A DNA stretch of 64,000 bases, taken from Actinomycetes bacterium (GTDB taxonomy: Bacteria; Actinomycetota; Acidimicrobiia; Acidimicrobiales; Ilumatobacteraceae). How positions within the stretch are numbered: position 1 is the stretch's first letter; every line of letters begins with the position of its first letter. Location: contig JAIXWJ010000039.1 of NCBI GenBank assembly GCA_027491335.1, forward strand, positions 1-64,000, given 5' to 3'. The notes under the pieces were generated by a model. That model was not told where the DNA came from, made no database searches, and worked only from the letters and a program-made list of their open reading frames with translations. Below are positions 32,738 through 40,832 of the stretch, piece after piece. Both the position numbers and the translations under genes were made by a program.

Positions 32738-33640
32738 GTGACCTGGCGTCAGTCCCCCGTCATCATCGAGAGTCTTTCTCGTTGTCGTTTTCCCTCGTCC
32801 GACCGCGTCACGTGCGCGGTGTCCGGAGGTGCGGACTCGCTGGCGTTGCTGGCATTGGCTGCCGCGAGCGGCCGACAAGTGACGGCCTTCCACGTCGACC
32901 ATGGGTTGCGCCCGGGATCGCACCGTGAAGCCGAGCTCGTGCGTGACGCCGCCGCACTGGTGGGAGCGCGATTCGATGCCCGAACGGTGAACGTCGCGCC
33001 GGGCCCGAACGTGGAGGCCCGAGCCCGAGCCGCGCGATACGCGGCCCTTCCCGACGATGTGCTCACCGGCCACACCGCCGACGATCAGGCCGAAACAGTG
33101 TTGGTGAATCTGCTGCGCGGTGCCGGCATCGACGGATTGAGTGGCATGCGCGAGTTCGGTGGACCGAGCGGTTCGGTCGGACATCCGCTGTTGGCTTTGC
33201 GTCGTCATGACACCGAGGCCGTGTGCGCCGTTCTGGGCTGGACCCCGTTCCATGATCCGAGCAACGACGACGAGAGCCTGTTGCGCAACCGCATTCGGCA
33301 TTCGGTCCTGCCCCTTCTCCACGAGGTGGCGGGCCGCGATCTGGCCCCGATCCTGGCGCGCCAGGCCGCTCTTTTGGCCGACGACGCCGACTTCCTCGAC
33401 GAAATGGCGCGCGCCATCGACCCCACCGACGCCAAGGCGTTGTCGGCGGCCCCGGTTGCTCTGGCCCGCCGAGCGGTGCGCCATTGGTTGGCCGAGATGC
33501 ACCCACCCGATGCCGCCAGCGTGGAACGGGTGCTGGCCGTGGCCCGGGGGGAAGCCGTGGCCTGCGAACTGCCGGGGGGCGCTCGGGTCCAGCGGACAAA
33601 TCAGCGCATCTCGATCACCCCCACCCCTGAACAGGGCTAA
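32738..33640 (+). CDS. tilS: tRNA(Ile)-lysidine synthase
   Basis: A 300-residue PP-loop enzyme that puts lysidine at C34 of tRNA-Ile(CAU). The PP-loop is CAVSGGADSLALLAL. Further blocks are FHVDHGLRPGSHREAELV, LTGHTADDQAETVLVNLLRGAGIDGLSGM and HDPSNDDESLLRNRIRHSVLPLL. The C-terminal tRNA-binding part is short, as in other actinobacterial TilS. It starts at GTG. The next gene begins nine bases after the stop. Confidence 0.93.
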   Translation: MTWRQSPVIIESLSRCRFPSSDRVTCAVSGGADSLALLALAAASGRQVTAFHVDHGLRPGSHREAELVRDAAALVGARFDARTVNVAPGPNVEARARAARYAALPDDVLTGHTADDQAETVLVNLLRGAGIDGLSGMREFGGPSGSVGHPLLALRRHDTEAVCAVLGWTPFHDPSNDDESLLRNRIRHSVLPLLHEVAGRDLAPILARQAALLADDADFLDEMARAIDPTDAKALSAAPVALARRAVRHWLAEMHPPDAASVERVLAVARGEAVACELPGGARVQRTNQRISITPTPEQG

Positions 33641-33643
33641 TGT
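33638..33643 (+). promoter_or_regulatory. leaderless -10 box of the phosphatase-like gene
   Basis: TAATGT lies six bases before the GTG at 33650, its first three bases being the tilS stop codon. Confidence 0.5.
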
Positions 33644-33649
33644 TCGGGC

Positions 33650-34156
33650 GTGCCGCCGAAGCTACGAGGAAAGTGGGCGCTGGGGATCACCCCCCGGAAC
33701 TTCACCTGGATCCTGAAAGACCGTCTTGCCGTCTGTGAACGGCCGGGCGGGTACGGCGACAACCATCGGCGGGTTCGCCGCCAGGAAGAGATCATCTGGA
33801 TCCGCGAGAACCATTTCGGTTGCGTGATCAGCATCATCTCGGCCCCCCACAACCTGCACAATTACGACGAACTGGGCGTCATCCACCAGCATCGCCCCTT
33901 CGACCCCGACAACGTGGACGAATGGGCCAAGGGCCTGTTCATGGAACTGCGACGCCTGCTCACCAGCAACGTCAAGGTGATCGTGCACGGTGACGAGGTG
34001 GGTGACCGCATCATGGGCGCCATGGCCGCCTTCGCCCGCTGGCACGGCCTGGTCGAGGACCCCACCGAAGCCATCGCCATCGGTGAACGCCTGGCCGGCC
34101 ACCAACTGGATCCGGCCGCCCGCGCCCTGATTCTGCGGGCCCACGAACTGCGCTGA
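33650..34156 (+). CDS. tyrosine/dual-specificity phosphatase-like protein lacking the catalytic Cys
   Basis: A 168-residue protein starting at GTG. The block IIWIRENHFGCVISIISAPHNLHNYDELGVIHQHRPF resembles the early part of the PTP/DSP fold, with an Asp-containing loop. The position of the P-loop reads VIVHGDEVGDR. The normal signature is H-C-x5-R; here it is H-G-x5-R, so the nucleophilic Cys is Gly. If the fold call is right, it is a pseudophosphatase that may bind phosphorylated ligands. It sits between tilS and an NAD-dependent epimerase gene. An alternative reading is an unrelated Rossmann-like fold. Confidence 0.5.
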   Translation: MPPKLRGKWALGITPRNFTWILKDRLAVCERPGGYGDNHRRVRRQEEIIWIRENHFGCVISIISAPHNLHNYDELGVIHQHRPFDPDNVDEWAKGLFMELRRLLTSNVKVIVHGDEVGDRIMGAMAAFARWHGLVEDPTEAIAIGERLAGHQLDPAARALILRAHELR

Positions 34157-34159
34157 GCG

Positions 34160-35149
34160 ATGAGTGACAGCAAGGGCCGGCGTGTGCTGGTGACCGGCAT
34201 GGGTGGCCAATTGGGGTCGCTCGTGGCGGCCGAGTTGGAGAAGGAATCCTGGGTCGGCCGGATCGTCGGCATCGACGCCGACCCGCCGCGGCGTCGTCTG
34301 TCCCGCTCGTCGTTCCATCTGATCGAGCCGAGCGACGCCGCTCGAACCCGAGCGGTGATCGAGGACCTCGACCCGCACGTGCTCATTCATCTCGCGGTGT
34401 GGGAACCCGACGCCCGCGTGAGCCCCACGTTGGCCGAACGCCACACGCGCGAGGCGGCGCATTCGATCTTTTCCGCCGCCCGCGAATGCCCGTCGCTGCA
34501 ACACGTCGTGCTCCGTTCGGGCATCGAGGTGTACGGCCGCGGAGGGCACCGCCCCGACGTTCCCGACGAGACCGCACCCACGGCACCCACCTCGCAATAC
34601 GGGCGCATGTTGGTGCAAGTCGAGCGTTCGGCTGGTGACGCGTTCAGCACCACCAACGCCGACGTCACCGCGTTGCGTCTGGCTCCGGTCATCGGACCAC
34701 ACATTCCCAGCCCCCTCGGTCGGCTGCTGCGTTTGCCTTTCGTCCCGTTCAATCTGTTGAAGCCACCGATGTTCACCGTTCTGCACGAAGCCGATGCCGC
34801 GCGCGCCTTCGTCCTGGCATCCCAACGAACCATCGGACAACCGATCAACGTGGTGGGCGACGGTGAGATCAGCGGGTTCGCGGCCGTGCGACGCAGCCGA
34901 CACATACCCCTGCCGTTGTTCGGCCCGGAGTGGACCGTCACTCGTCGCATCGCGCATCTGTTCGGCGCACCCGTTCCCGAACACGTGATGGAGGTTCTGC
35001 ACAATGGGCGTCGCGCCACCAGCGGTCGGTGCGAAAGCTTCTTGGGATGGCGACCCGAGATCGCCACGAACGACGTGATCGATTCGCTGTTCTCTTGGGA
35101 AGGCGTCGTTCGCGTGCCACCGAAGCAAGCATGGGAGCAAGCCTCATGA
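34160..35149 (+). CDS. NAD-dependent epimerase/dehydratase (extended SDR)
   Basis: A 329-residue Rossmann protein. The dinucleotide motif is RVLVTGMGGQLGSLVAAELE. The catalytic region is HVVLRSGIEVYGRGGHRPDV ... SQYGRMLVQVE, giving a Tyr four residues before Arg where SDRs usually have YxxxK. This Lys-to-Arg replacement is seen in some atypical SDRs that bind but do not oxidise substrates. The C-terminal part (FTVLHEADAARAFVLASQ) holds the substrate side. It overlaps the next hydrolase gene by four bases. Confidence 0.8.
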   Translation: MSDSKGRRVLVTGMGGQLGSLVAAELEKESWVGRIVGIDADPPRRRLSRSSFHLIEPSDAARTRAVIEDLDPHVLIHLAVWEPDARVSPTLAERHTREAAHSIFSAARECPSLQHVVLRSGIEVYGRGGHRPDVPDETAPTAPTSQYGRMLVQVERSAGDAFSTTNADVTALRLAPVIGPHIPSPLGRLLRLPFVPFNLLKPPMFTVLHEADAARAFVLASQRTIGQPINVVGDGEISGFAAVRRSRHIPLPLFGPEWTVTRRIAHLFGAPVPEHVMEVLHNGRRATSGRCESFLGWRPEIATNDVIDSLFSWEGVVRVPPKQAWEQAS

Positions 35150-36018
35150 GTTGGGCCACCGCCAACGATGGCGCGCGACTGCACTACGAGGTGATCGGCC
35201 GTCGCAGTGCGCCACCGGTGTTGATGATCCAAGGGCTCGGTGCCGACAAGCATTTGTGGGACCTGCAGCGTTTCGTGTTGGCCACGCGCTATCGAGTCAT
35301 CGCCCACGACAATCGCGGTGCCGGCCGCAGCGACAAACCATTCGGTCCGTACTCGTTGCCACAGATGGCCGACGACGCCATGGCCGTGCTCGACCACGCG
35401 GGCATCGACAATGCTCACGTGGTGGGGGCGTCGATGGGCGGAGCAATTTCGCAACTGGTCGGCATCCTTCATCCGCAACGCGTTCGTTCGTTGTCGTTGG
35501 TGTGCACGTCGTGCAGCAATCATCAGTGGCGACGTGATCTGTTGTCGTCGTGGGGCGACCTGGCCTTGGAAAAGGGCATGTCGGAGATGACGATGCAGGC
35601 CGCTCGTTGGGTGATCGGTCCGCGATCGTTGCGACGAATGTGGCCGGCATTCAGTTGGCTCGGACCGGTGGCCACGTCGCGCGAGGCGCACGGATTCCAC
35701 GCGCAGGTGCAAGCGATCCTGGACGCCGACGACAGCCTCAGCACGATGCTGGATCGGATCACCGTCCCCACCGCGGTGATCGTGGGCAATCAGGACATCC
35801 TCACGCCACGGGGCGACAGCGAGGAATTGGCCGATCGCATTCCCACCGCCGAACTCACGGTGTTGTCCGGAGCGGCCCATGGATTGATGATCGAACACGC
35901 CACCACGTTCAATCGCGTCCTCGGTGACTTTCTCTCGCGCGCCGAATTGGCGTGGAAGGCCCAGCAGAAGCGCGTCGAGGGCGTGCGTCATTTGCGCGCG
36001 GTACCGAACGCATCATGA
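35146..36018 (+). CDS. alpha/beta hydrolase
   Basis: A 290-residue hydrolase. HG-type motif VLMIQGLGADKHLWD, nucleophile elbow VVGASMGGAISQLVG (Ser near 100), acid NQDILTP and catalytic His in LSGAAHGLMIEHA. It resembles 3-oxoadipate enol-lactonase and short-chain esterases, but no pathway neighbours point to a substrate. The ATG overlaps the epimerase stop (ATGA) and its own stop overlaps the start of the FAD oxidoreductase gene, so the three are translationally coupled. Confidence 0.85.
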   Translation: MSWATANDGARLHYEVIGRRSAPPVLMIQGLGADKHLWDLQRFVLATRYRVIAHDNRGAGRSDKPFGPYSLPQMADDAMAVLDHAGIDNAHVVGASMGGAISQLVGILHPQRVRSLSLVCTSCSNHQWRRDLLSSWGDLALEKGMSEMTMQAARWVIGPRSLRRMWPAFSWLGPVATSREAHGFHAQVQAILDADDSLSTMLDRITVPTAVIVGNQDILTPRGDSEELADRIPTAELTVLSGAAHGLMIEHATTFNRVLGDFLSRAELAWKAQQKRVEGVRHLRAVPNAS

Positions 36019-36980
36019 CCACGCGACGGGCCATCGTTGTCGGCGCCGGCCTGAGTGGCCTGATGGCCGCTCGCACCTTGGTCGATCGCGGGTGGCACGT
36101 CACCGTGCTCGACAAGGGTCGAGGGGTGGGCGGTCGCATGGCCACCCGACGTATCACCGCACCCGACGGTCGCACCGCGATCCTGGACCACGGCGCGCAG
36201 TTCTTCACCGTGCGCGACGCGCGATTCGCCACGTTGGTGAACGAGTGGTCGAGCGCCGGAGTGGTGCGCGAATGGTGCCGAGGTTTCGACGGCGACGATG
36301 GTCATCCGCGATACGTCGCCACGAACGGCATGACCGCGTTGACCAAACATCTCGCCACCGGCATGGACGTTCTCACCTCGAAGCTGGTGTTCGCGGTGAA
36401 GCCCGGCATCGAAACCCGTTGGACGGTGGTCATCGACGACGGCTCGGAAATCGATGCCGATGCCGTGGTGATGACCTGTCCTCTTCCGCAGTCGTACTCG
36501 CTCACCGTCACCGCGGGCGTGGAGTTGCCGAGCGAATTGCTGCTCACGGATTACGACCGCACGATCGGATTGCTCGCCGTGCTCGACGGGCCGACGAACA
36601 TCGCGGCACCGGGCGGTCTTCAGAATCCGGACTCGGTGTTCTCGTGGATCGGCGACAACGCGGCCAAGGGGATCTCACCGGTCCCGGCCGTCACATTTCA
36701 CGCCAACCCCGAATGGAGCGCGGCCCATTGGGACGACGATGCCGACACCGGATCGGCATTGCTCACGGCCGCCGCGGCCGCGTATATCGGCGACGCCACC
36801 ATCGTGGCCAGCGAGTACAAGAAGTGGCGATTCGCGACCCCGAAGAGGTTGTGGCCCGAACCGTGCTTCGCCACCGCCGATGACACGTTGGTGTTCGCCG
36901 GTGATGCGTTCGCCGGGCCCAAGGTGGAAGGCGCGGTGCTCAGCGGCATGGCCGCCGGTGTGGTCGTCGCGGGCGGATGA
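36015..36980 (+). CDS. FAD-dependent NAD(P)-binding amine oxidase-like protein (renalase type)
   Basis: A 321-residue flavoprotein. The FAD-binding GxGxxG is AIVVGAGLSGLMAARTLVDRGWHVTVLDKGRGVGGRMATRR. DHGAQFFTVRDARF follows. The C-terminal FAD clamp is DTLVFAGDAFAGPKVEGAVLSGMAAG. The 'KGRGVGGRMATR ... DHGAQFFT' form is typical of bacterial renalase-like oxidases. Renalases repair off-pathway NAD(P)H isomers, so a metabolite-repair role is possible. Last gene of a three-gene coupled set. Confidence 0.85.
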   Translation: MTTRRAIVVGAGLSGLMAARTLVDRGWHVTVLDKGRGVGGRMATRRITAPDGRTAILDHGAQFFTVRDARFATLVNEWSSAGVVREWCRGFDGDDGHPRYVATNGMTALTKHLATGMDVLTSKLVFAVKPGIETRWTVVIDDGSEIDADAVVMTCPLPQSYSLTVTAGVELPSELLLTDYDRTIGLLAVLDGPTNIAAPGGLQNPDSVFSWIGDNAAKGISPVPAVTFHANPEWSAAHWDDDADTGSALLTAAAAAYIGDATIVASEYKKWRFATPKRLWPEPCFATADDTLVFAGDAFAGPKVEGAVLSGMAAGVVVAGG

Positions 36981-36993
36981 CGCTCGCTATCTC

Positions 36994-37081
36994 TGGCGGA
37001 AGAGGTGGGATTTGAACCCACGGACGCTTGCACGTCGCACGCTTTCGAGGCGTGTCCCTTAGGCCGCTCGGGCACCCTTCC
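36994..37081 (-). tRNA. tRNA-Ser (CGA), with encoded CCA
   Basis: 88 bases on the minus strand. The acceptor GGAAGGG pairs with CTCTTCC. The anticodon stem CACGC/GCGTG has loop CTCGAAA, giving anticodon CGA. A long class II variable arm and T-arm GTGGGTTCAAATCCCAC follow. It lies 11 bases after tadA and probably shares its transcript. Confidence 0.95.
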
Positions 37082-37092
37082 GCTGATCGAGG

Positions 37093-37554
37093 TTATCGGC
37101 GAGAGGCGAAGAACTGCTCGAGCAATGCGGCGGATTCGGCGGCCAGGACCCCGTGCGTGACCGGCGGATTGTGGTTCAGGCGGGGGTCGGCGCACACGTT
37201 GTAGAGGCTGGCCGTGGCCCCTCCCTTGAGGTCGGCGGCGCCGTACACCAGATGACCGATGCGGGCGTTCAGAACCGCCCCCGCGCACATGACGCACGGT
37301 TCGAGGGTCACCACCAGGGTGCAGTCGTCGAGGCGCCAGCGCCCCAAGGCCTCGGCGGCGTCGCGCAGAGCCAGCACCTCGGCGTGGGCGGTGGGGTCCT
37401 GATGGTTCTCGCGCTCGTTGTGCCGCGCGGCGATGATGCGCCCTTCGTGCAACACGACGGCACCCACGGGTACGTCGTCGTGGTTCAAGGCGTCGCGTGC
37501 CTGCTGCAACGCGGACCGCATCGCCTCGATGAGATCCTCGCTCACCTGTGCCAT
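37093..37554 (-). CDS. tadA: tRNA-specific adenosine deaminase
   Basis: A 153-residue deaminase that converts A34 to inosine in tRNA-Arg(ACG). Zinc motifs are PTAHAEVLALRDA (His and catalytic Glu) and TLEPCVMCAGAVLNARIGHLVYGAADLKGGA (two Cys). The substrate loop 'GAADLKGGAxxSLYN' and the start 'M..AL..AR.A...DDVPVGAVV' are both tRNA-deaminase features. The A of the ATG is also the last A of the CCA end of the upstream tRNA-Ser. The start was chosen because it gives the normal N-terminal length; the alternative is Met12. Confidence 0.92.
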   Translation of the reverse strand: MAQVSEDLIEAMRSALQQARDALNHDDVPVGAVVLHEGRIIAARHNERENHQDPTAHAEVLALRDAAEALGRWRLDDCTLVVTLEPCVMCAGAVLNARIGHLVYGAADLKGGATASLYNVCADPRLNHNPPVTHGVLAAESAALLEQFFASRR

Positions 37555-37641
37555 GGCGGAAGGGGTGGGATTCGAACCCACGGAGGCTTGCACCTCACAC
37601 GCTTTCCAAGCGTGCCGATTCGGCCGCTCTCGCACCCTTCC
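37554..37641 (-). tRNA. tRNA-Ser (GGA), with encoded CCA
   Basis: 88 bases on the minus strand. The acceptor GGAAGGG pairs with CCCTTCC. The anticodon stem CACGC/GCGTG holds loop TTGGAAA, giving anticodon GGA. A long variable arm follows, with T-arm GTGGGTTCGAATCCCAC. Its encoded CCA (37556-37554) shares its last base with the tadA start codon. Confidence 0.95.
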
Positions 37642-37686
37642 AAAGTGTTGTGTGTACCTGCTATGTGTTGCGCCCCGAACAGACTC

Positions 37687-37817
37687 CTGCCGGATGTGGT
37701 GACGGCCAGGCGATCTGCGGCACACGAGCGAATCCGCTGAAGGCTGCTACCTTCCGGTCCTGACCTGATTCACGGGAACCCGTTGCACAGGACCCGACCG
37801 TCACCACACCCGGCAGG
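37687..37817 (-). ncRNA. ffs: signal recognition particle RNA (small bacterial type)
   Basis: The minus strand contains the conserved domain IV tip, with GTCAGGACCGGAAGG (GGAA tetraloop region) followed by TAGCAGCC. The outer ends pair over about 20 bases: CCTGCCGGGTGTGGTGACGG with CCGTCACCACATCCGGCAGG, with one G-U. The RNA binds Ffh and targets membrane proteins. It lies upstream of tRNA-Ser(GGA)-tadA-tRNA-Ser(CGA) on the same strand. The ends are inferred from the outermost pairs. Confidence 0.93.
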
Positions 37818-37839
37818 CGCCGAATGGAGCACCGTCAGA

Positions 37840-38733
37840 CTACCTGCCTCGCGAGCGAGCCAGACCAGCGGCCTTCTCCGCCAGCCGAGGCGCGCCGAGA
37901 TCGGCACAGAACTCCGCGAAATCGGGCGTGGGACCGTCCCATCGCCACTCGGCCACCTTGCCCACCGGCACCGTGTCCACGGTGGTGGCGATGCGCCGGA
38001 ACAACAGTGCCAAGTCACGGTTTTCGCTGAGGGACGCGGCCAGCTTCGGGGCGCCACGCAGACCGGGAACGTCCCACTGACCCGCCGCTTCGGGGATGTC
38101 CTCGATGCGCCCGTAGCGGGCCAGCACCGTGGCGGCGGATTTCGCGCCCCAACCGGCCAAGCCCGGAAATCCGTCGGCGGTGTCGCCCACCAGTCCGAGA
38201 TAGTCGGCGATGCTCGACGGCGGAACGCCGAACTTCGCGATGACCGCGGCCTCGTTCACCAGACCGTCCTCGCCCTTGGACATCTTGCGACGGTCGATCT
38301 GCACCACTCGATCGCCCACCACGCACTGACCGAGATCCTTGTCGGGGCTGAGAATCTGCACCTGCGTGACTTTTGGATCAGCCGAAGCCACGGCGGCGGC
38401 CGACGCCAACGCATCGTCGGCTTCGTATTCCTCCATCGCCCACACGGTGACACCCATCGATCGCAAGGCTTCCTCGACGATGGGGATCTGGGTGAGGATC
38501 TCGGGCTCCATGCCCTCGGAGGTCTTGTAGCCGTGCCACAAGTCGTTGCGAAAACTCTCGATGACGTGGTCGGTGGCGACTCCGATGTGAGTGGCGCCCT
38601 CTTGCAGCAGTTGCAACGTGGAATTCAACACTCCGATGGTGGCGGCGTTCGGGGCCGGAGCGGACGAACGTACCGCTTGTCCGTAGTGCTGGCGGTACAG
38701 CTCGTAGGTGCCGTCCACCAGATGGACGATCAT
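37840..38733 (-). CDS. stand-alone 5'-3' exonuclease (PolA N-terminal / FEN-like domain)
   Basis: A 297-residue protein equal to the 5' nuclease domain without a polymerase. VHLVDGTYELYRQHYG gives the first metal Asp. VTVWAMEEYEADDALASAAAVA gives the acidic cluster (ExEADD). VQILSPDKDLGQCV gives SPDKDL. The helix-hairpin-helix and last Asp pair are in SSIADYLGLVGDTADGFPGLAGWGAKSAATVLARYG. Free-standing FEN homologues process flaps and RNA primers beside PolA. It is followed downstream by the ffs gene. Confidence 0.9.
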   Translation of the reverse strand: MIVHLVDGTYELYRQHYGQAVRSSAPAPNAATIGVLNSTLQLLQEGATHIGVATDHVIESFRNDLWHGYKTSEGMEPEILTQIPIVEEALRSMGVTVWAMEEYEADDALASAAAVASADPKVTQVQILSPDKDLGQCVVGDRVVQIDRRKMSKGEDGLVNEAAVIAKFGVPPSSIADYLGLVGDTADGFPGLAGWGAKSAATVLARYGRIEDIPEAAGQWDVPGLRGAPKLAASLSENRDLALLFRRIATTVDTVPVGKVAEWRWDGPTPDFAEFCADLGAPRLAEKAAGLARSRGR

Positions 38734-38805
38734 CGATGCACTCCGAATTCACTCATCGTTCGTGAGCGTAGTGCCGGGGCGACATCCGCCGAACCCGTGT
38801 TGGGG

Positions 38806-38812
38806 TAACAAT
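38806..38812 (+). promoter_or_regulatory. possible leaderless -10 box of the hemolysin III-like gene
   Basis: TAACAAT lies about six to seven bases before the ATG at 38819, a weaker match to TANNNT than the others. Confidence 0.35.
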
Positions 38813-38818
38813 GGGTCG

Positions 38819-39481
38819 ATGAACGACGTGCACGGCCCGCATTTGATGCCGTTGTTGCGTGGCTGGTTGCACCTGGTGTCGTTCCCCATCATGTTGGTGA
38901 TGGGCGCGGTGTTGACGCTTCTGGTCGATCTGCCGTTCAGTCCGAGGTTGAGCATCGTCATCTACGTGTTGGGCACCGCGACCATGTTCGGTGTGTCGGC
39001 CCTGTATCACCGCGTGCGGTGGCGTCCGAAAGCCAAACGATTGATGCAACGTTTCGATCACTCGGCGATCTTTCTCGCCATCGCCGGTGGCTACACGCCC
39101 GTGGCCGTGTTGTGCCTGGCCGGATGGGCGCAATGGGTGGTGGTCGGAGGCGTGTGGTTCGGCGCGGTGTTGGGCATCGTGTTGCACTGGCTGCCGCGTG
39201 TGCCCTCGTTCTGGCACGGCGCCAGCTACATGATCGTCAGTTGGGCCGCCATCGTGACGGTGCCGGCGTTGTGGCGCGGACTCGGACCGGTGGGCTTCGG
39301 TCTGATCCTCGGTGGTGGGGTGTGTTACACGTTGGGTGCCATCGCATTGGCCACGCAACGACCGAACCCATGGCCGCGCGTCTTCGGATTCCACGAGATC
39401 TTCCACGCCTTCACGGTGGTGGCCGCCGGGTTGCAGTTCGCCGCCATCGCCGGGGTCGTTGCTCCGCGCCTCGCCGCCTGA
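38819..39481 (+). CDS. hemolysin III / TrhA family (PAQR-like) membrane protein
   Basis: A 220-residue protein with seven predicted membrane helices. The family residues are visible as HLVSFP, GVSALYHRVRWRPKAKRLMQRFDHSAIFLAIAGGYTPV and FGFHEIFHAFTVVAAGLQF. They contribute the S-x3-H, Asp-His and H-x3-H zinc ligands of the PAQR/CREST superfamily. The name hemolysin III is historical. Bacterial members affect membrane energetics or fluidity, and the exact reaction is unsettled. Confidence 0.88.
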   Translation: MNDVHGPHLMPLLRGWLHLVSFPIMLVMGAVLTLLVDLPFSPRLSIVIYVLGTATMFGVSALYHRVRWRPKAKRLMQRFDHSAIFLAIAGGYTPVAVLCLAGWAQWVVVGGVWFGAVLGIVLHWLPRVPSFWHGASYMIVSWAAIVTVPALWRGLGPVGFGLILGGGVCYTLGAIALATQRPNPWPRVFGFHEIFHAFTVVAAGLQFAAIAGVVAPRLAA

Positions 39482-39490
39482 ACTCATTCG

Positions 39491-39506
39491 TCAAGGGTCC
39501 GTCAAG
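39491..39506 (+). promoter_or_regulatory. direct repeat TCAAG-N6-TCAAG upstream of pilB
   Basis: Two TCAAG half-sites 11 bases apart lie 50-65 bases before the pilB start, inside CGTCAAGGGTCCGTCAAGACCG. The same arrangement occurs at 44614-44629 at the other end of the pilus locus. Direct repeats with an 11-base period are typical of OmpR/PhoB-type response regulators. Confidence 0.4.
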
Positions 39507-39555
39507 ACCGCTCGGTACGAATTCAGGTTGGGGTGATCAGGGCCGATAGCCCTGC

Positions 39556-40821
39556 GTGTTTCAACGGACCGCACCCAAGACAGTCACCGAGTCCGCTCCG
39601 GTCCTGGCCGCCGAGCCGGTGTTGGCCGACTTCACCAGTCCCCCGGCCAGCGACGACGACGCCCCCATCGTCCATCTGGTCACCAACATCGTGGGCCAAG
39701 GTCTGCGCGACCGCGCGTCCGACATTCACGTCGAACCCCTGAACGACATCCTGCGCATCCGCTACCGCATCGATGGCAACCTCGTGGAGGCGCAGCGGCT
39801 GCCTCTGGCCATGCATCTCAGTTTGGTGAGCCGTCTGAAGATCATGGCGGGAATGAACATCGTCGAACGTCGACGACCACAGGACGGCCAATTCTCCACG
39901 GTGGTGGACGGACGCGAGGTGGACGTCCGAGTGGCCACCGTCGCCACCGTCTTCGGCGAGAAGCTGGTGATGCGACTCCTCGACAAGCGACGGTCGATGA
40001 TCGGCCTCGGCGAGTTGGGCATGCCGCGCGACACGCACGAGGCGTTCTCGCAGATGATTCGTTCCCCGTTCGGCATGGTCATCTGCGCCGGACCCACGGG
40101 TGCCGGCAAAACCACCACGCTGTACGCGTCGCTCTTGGAGATCAACAACTCCGGCAAGAACGTCACCACCATCGAGGATCCGGTGGAGTACGTGTTCCCG
40201 GGAATCAATCAGGTCCAAACCAACGAGCAAGCGGGCTTGACCTTCGCCACCGGACTGCGGGCCCTGTTGCGCCAGGACCCCGACGTGATTCTGGTGGGGG
40301 AAATCCGCGACCCCGACACCGCTCGCATCGCGGTGCAGTCGGCGCTGACCGGTCACTTCGTGTTGTCATCGCTTCATGGCACCGACGCCTCGGCGGCCCT
40401 GCACCGTTTGCTGGACATGGGCATCGAAGCTTTTCTCATCGCGTCGTCGGTGATGGGAATCATCGGACAACGACTTCTACGTCGCATTTGTGATTCGTGC
40501 AAGACGTCCTATGCGCCCGATGCCGAAGAGTTGGCTCTGTTCCATCGTCACTTGCCCGACAACTCCAAGGAACTCTTCTTCCATGGCACCGGTTGCGACG
40601 ACTGCTCGCAGACCGGATACCGCGATCGCATCGGTGTGTACGAGTTGCTTCGCATCTCACCGCGCATTCGCCAACTACTGGTCGACCATGCCACCACCGA
40701 GCAAGTGCGCGACGCGGCCATCGAGGAAGGCATGCGACCAATGATCGTGGAGGCCATGAATCTGGTGGACGACGACGTGACCACCGTGGCCGAAGTGATC
40801 CGAACTCTCTACGTCGCCTGA
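39556..40821 (+). CDS. pilB: type IV pilus assembly ATPase PilB (short form)
   Basis: A 421-residue secretion ATPase. N2 domain: APIVHLVTNIVGQGLRDRASDIHVEPLNDILRIRYRIDG. Walker A: VICAGPTGAGKTTTLYA. Asp box: VTTIEDPVEYVFPGINQVQTN. Walker B: DPDVILVGEIRDPDTA. His box: LSSLHGTDASAAL. The four-Cys zinc site of PilB is present (CDSCKTSY and GCDDCSQTGYRDR). Typical PilB proteins have about 560 residues; the N-terminal N1/MshEN domain is missing here and no frame carrying it is seen upstream. It starts at GTG and powers pilus extension with PilC. Confidence 0.9.
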   Translation: MFQRTAPKTVTESAPVLAAEPVLADFTSPPASDDDAPIVHLVTNIVGQGLRDRASDIHVEPLNDILRIRYRIDGNLVEAQRLPLAMHLSLVSRLKIMAGMNIVERRRPQDGQFSTVVDGREVDVRVATVATVFGEKLVMRLLDKRRSMIGLGELGMPRDTHEAFSQMIRSPFGMVICAGPTGAGKTTTLYASLLEINNSGKNVTTIEDPVEYVFPGINQVQTNEQAGLTFATGLRALLRQDPDVILVGEIRDPDTARIAVQSALTGHFVLSSLHGTDASAALHRLLDMGIEAFLIASSVMGIIGQRLLRRICDSCKTSYAPDAEELALFHRHLPDNSKELFFHGTGCDDCSQTGYRDRIGVYELLRISPRIRQLLVDHATTEQVRDAAIEEGMRPMIVEAMNLVDDDVTTVAEVIRTLYVA

Positions 40822-40832
40822 TCGGACGAAAC

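Noticed and set aside
39482-39555. A frameshifted N1 domain upstream of pilB
   Set aside because: Only 74 bases separate the hemolysin III-like gene from pilB, too little to hold the missing domain of about 140 residues.
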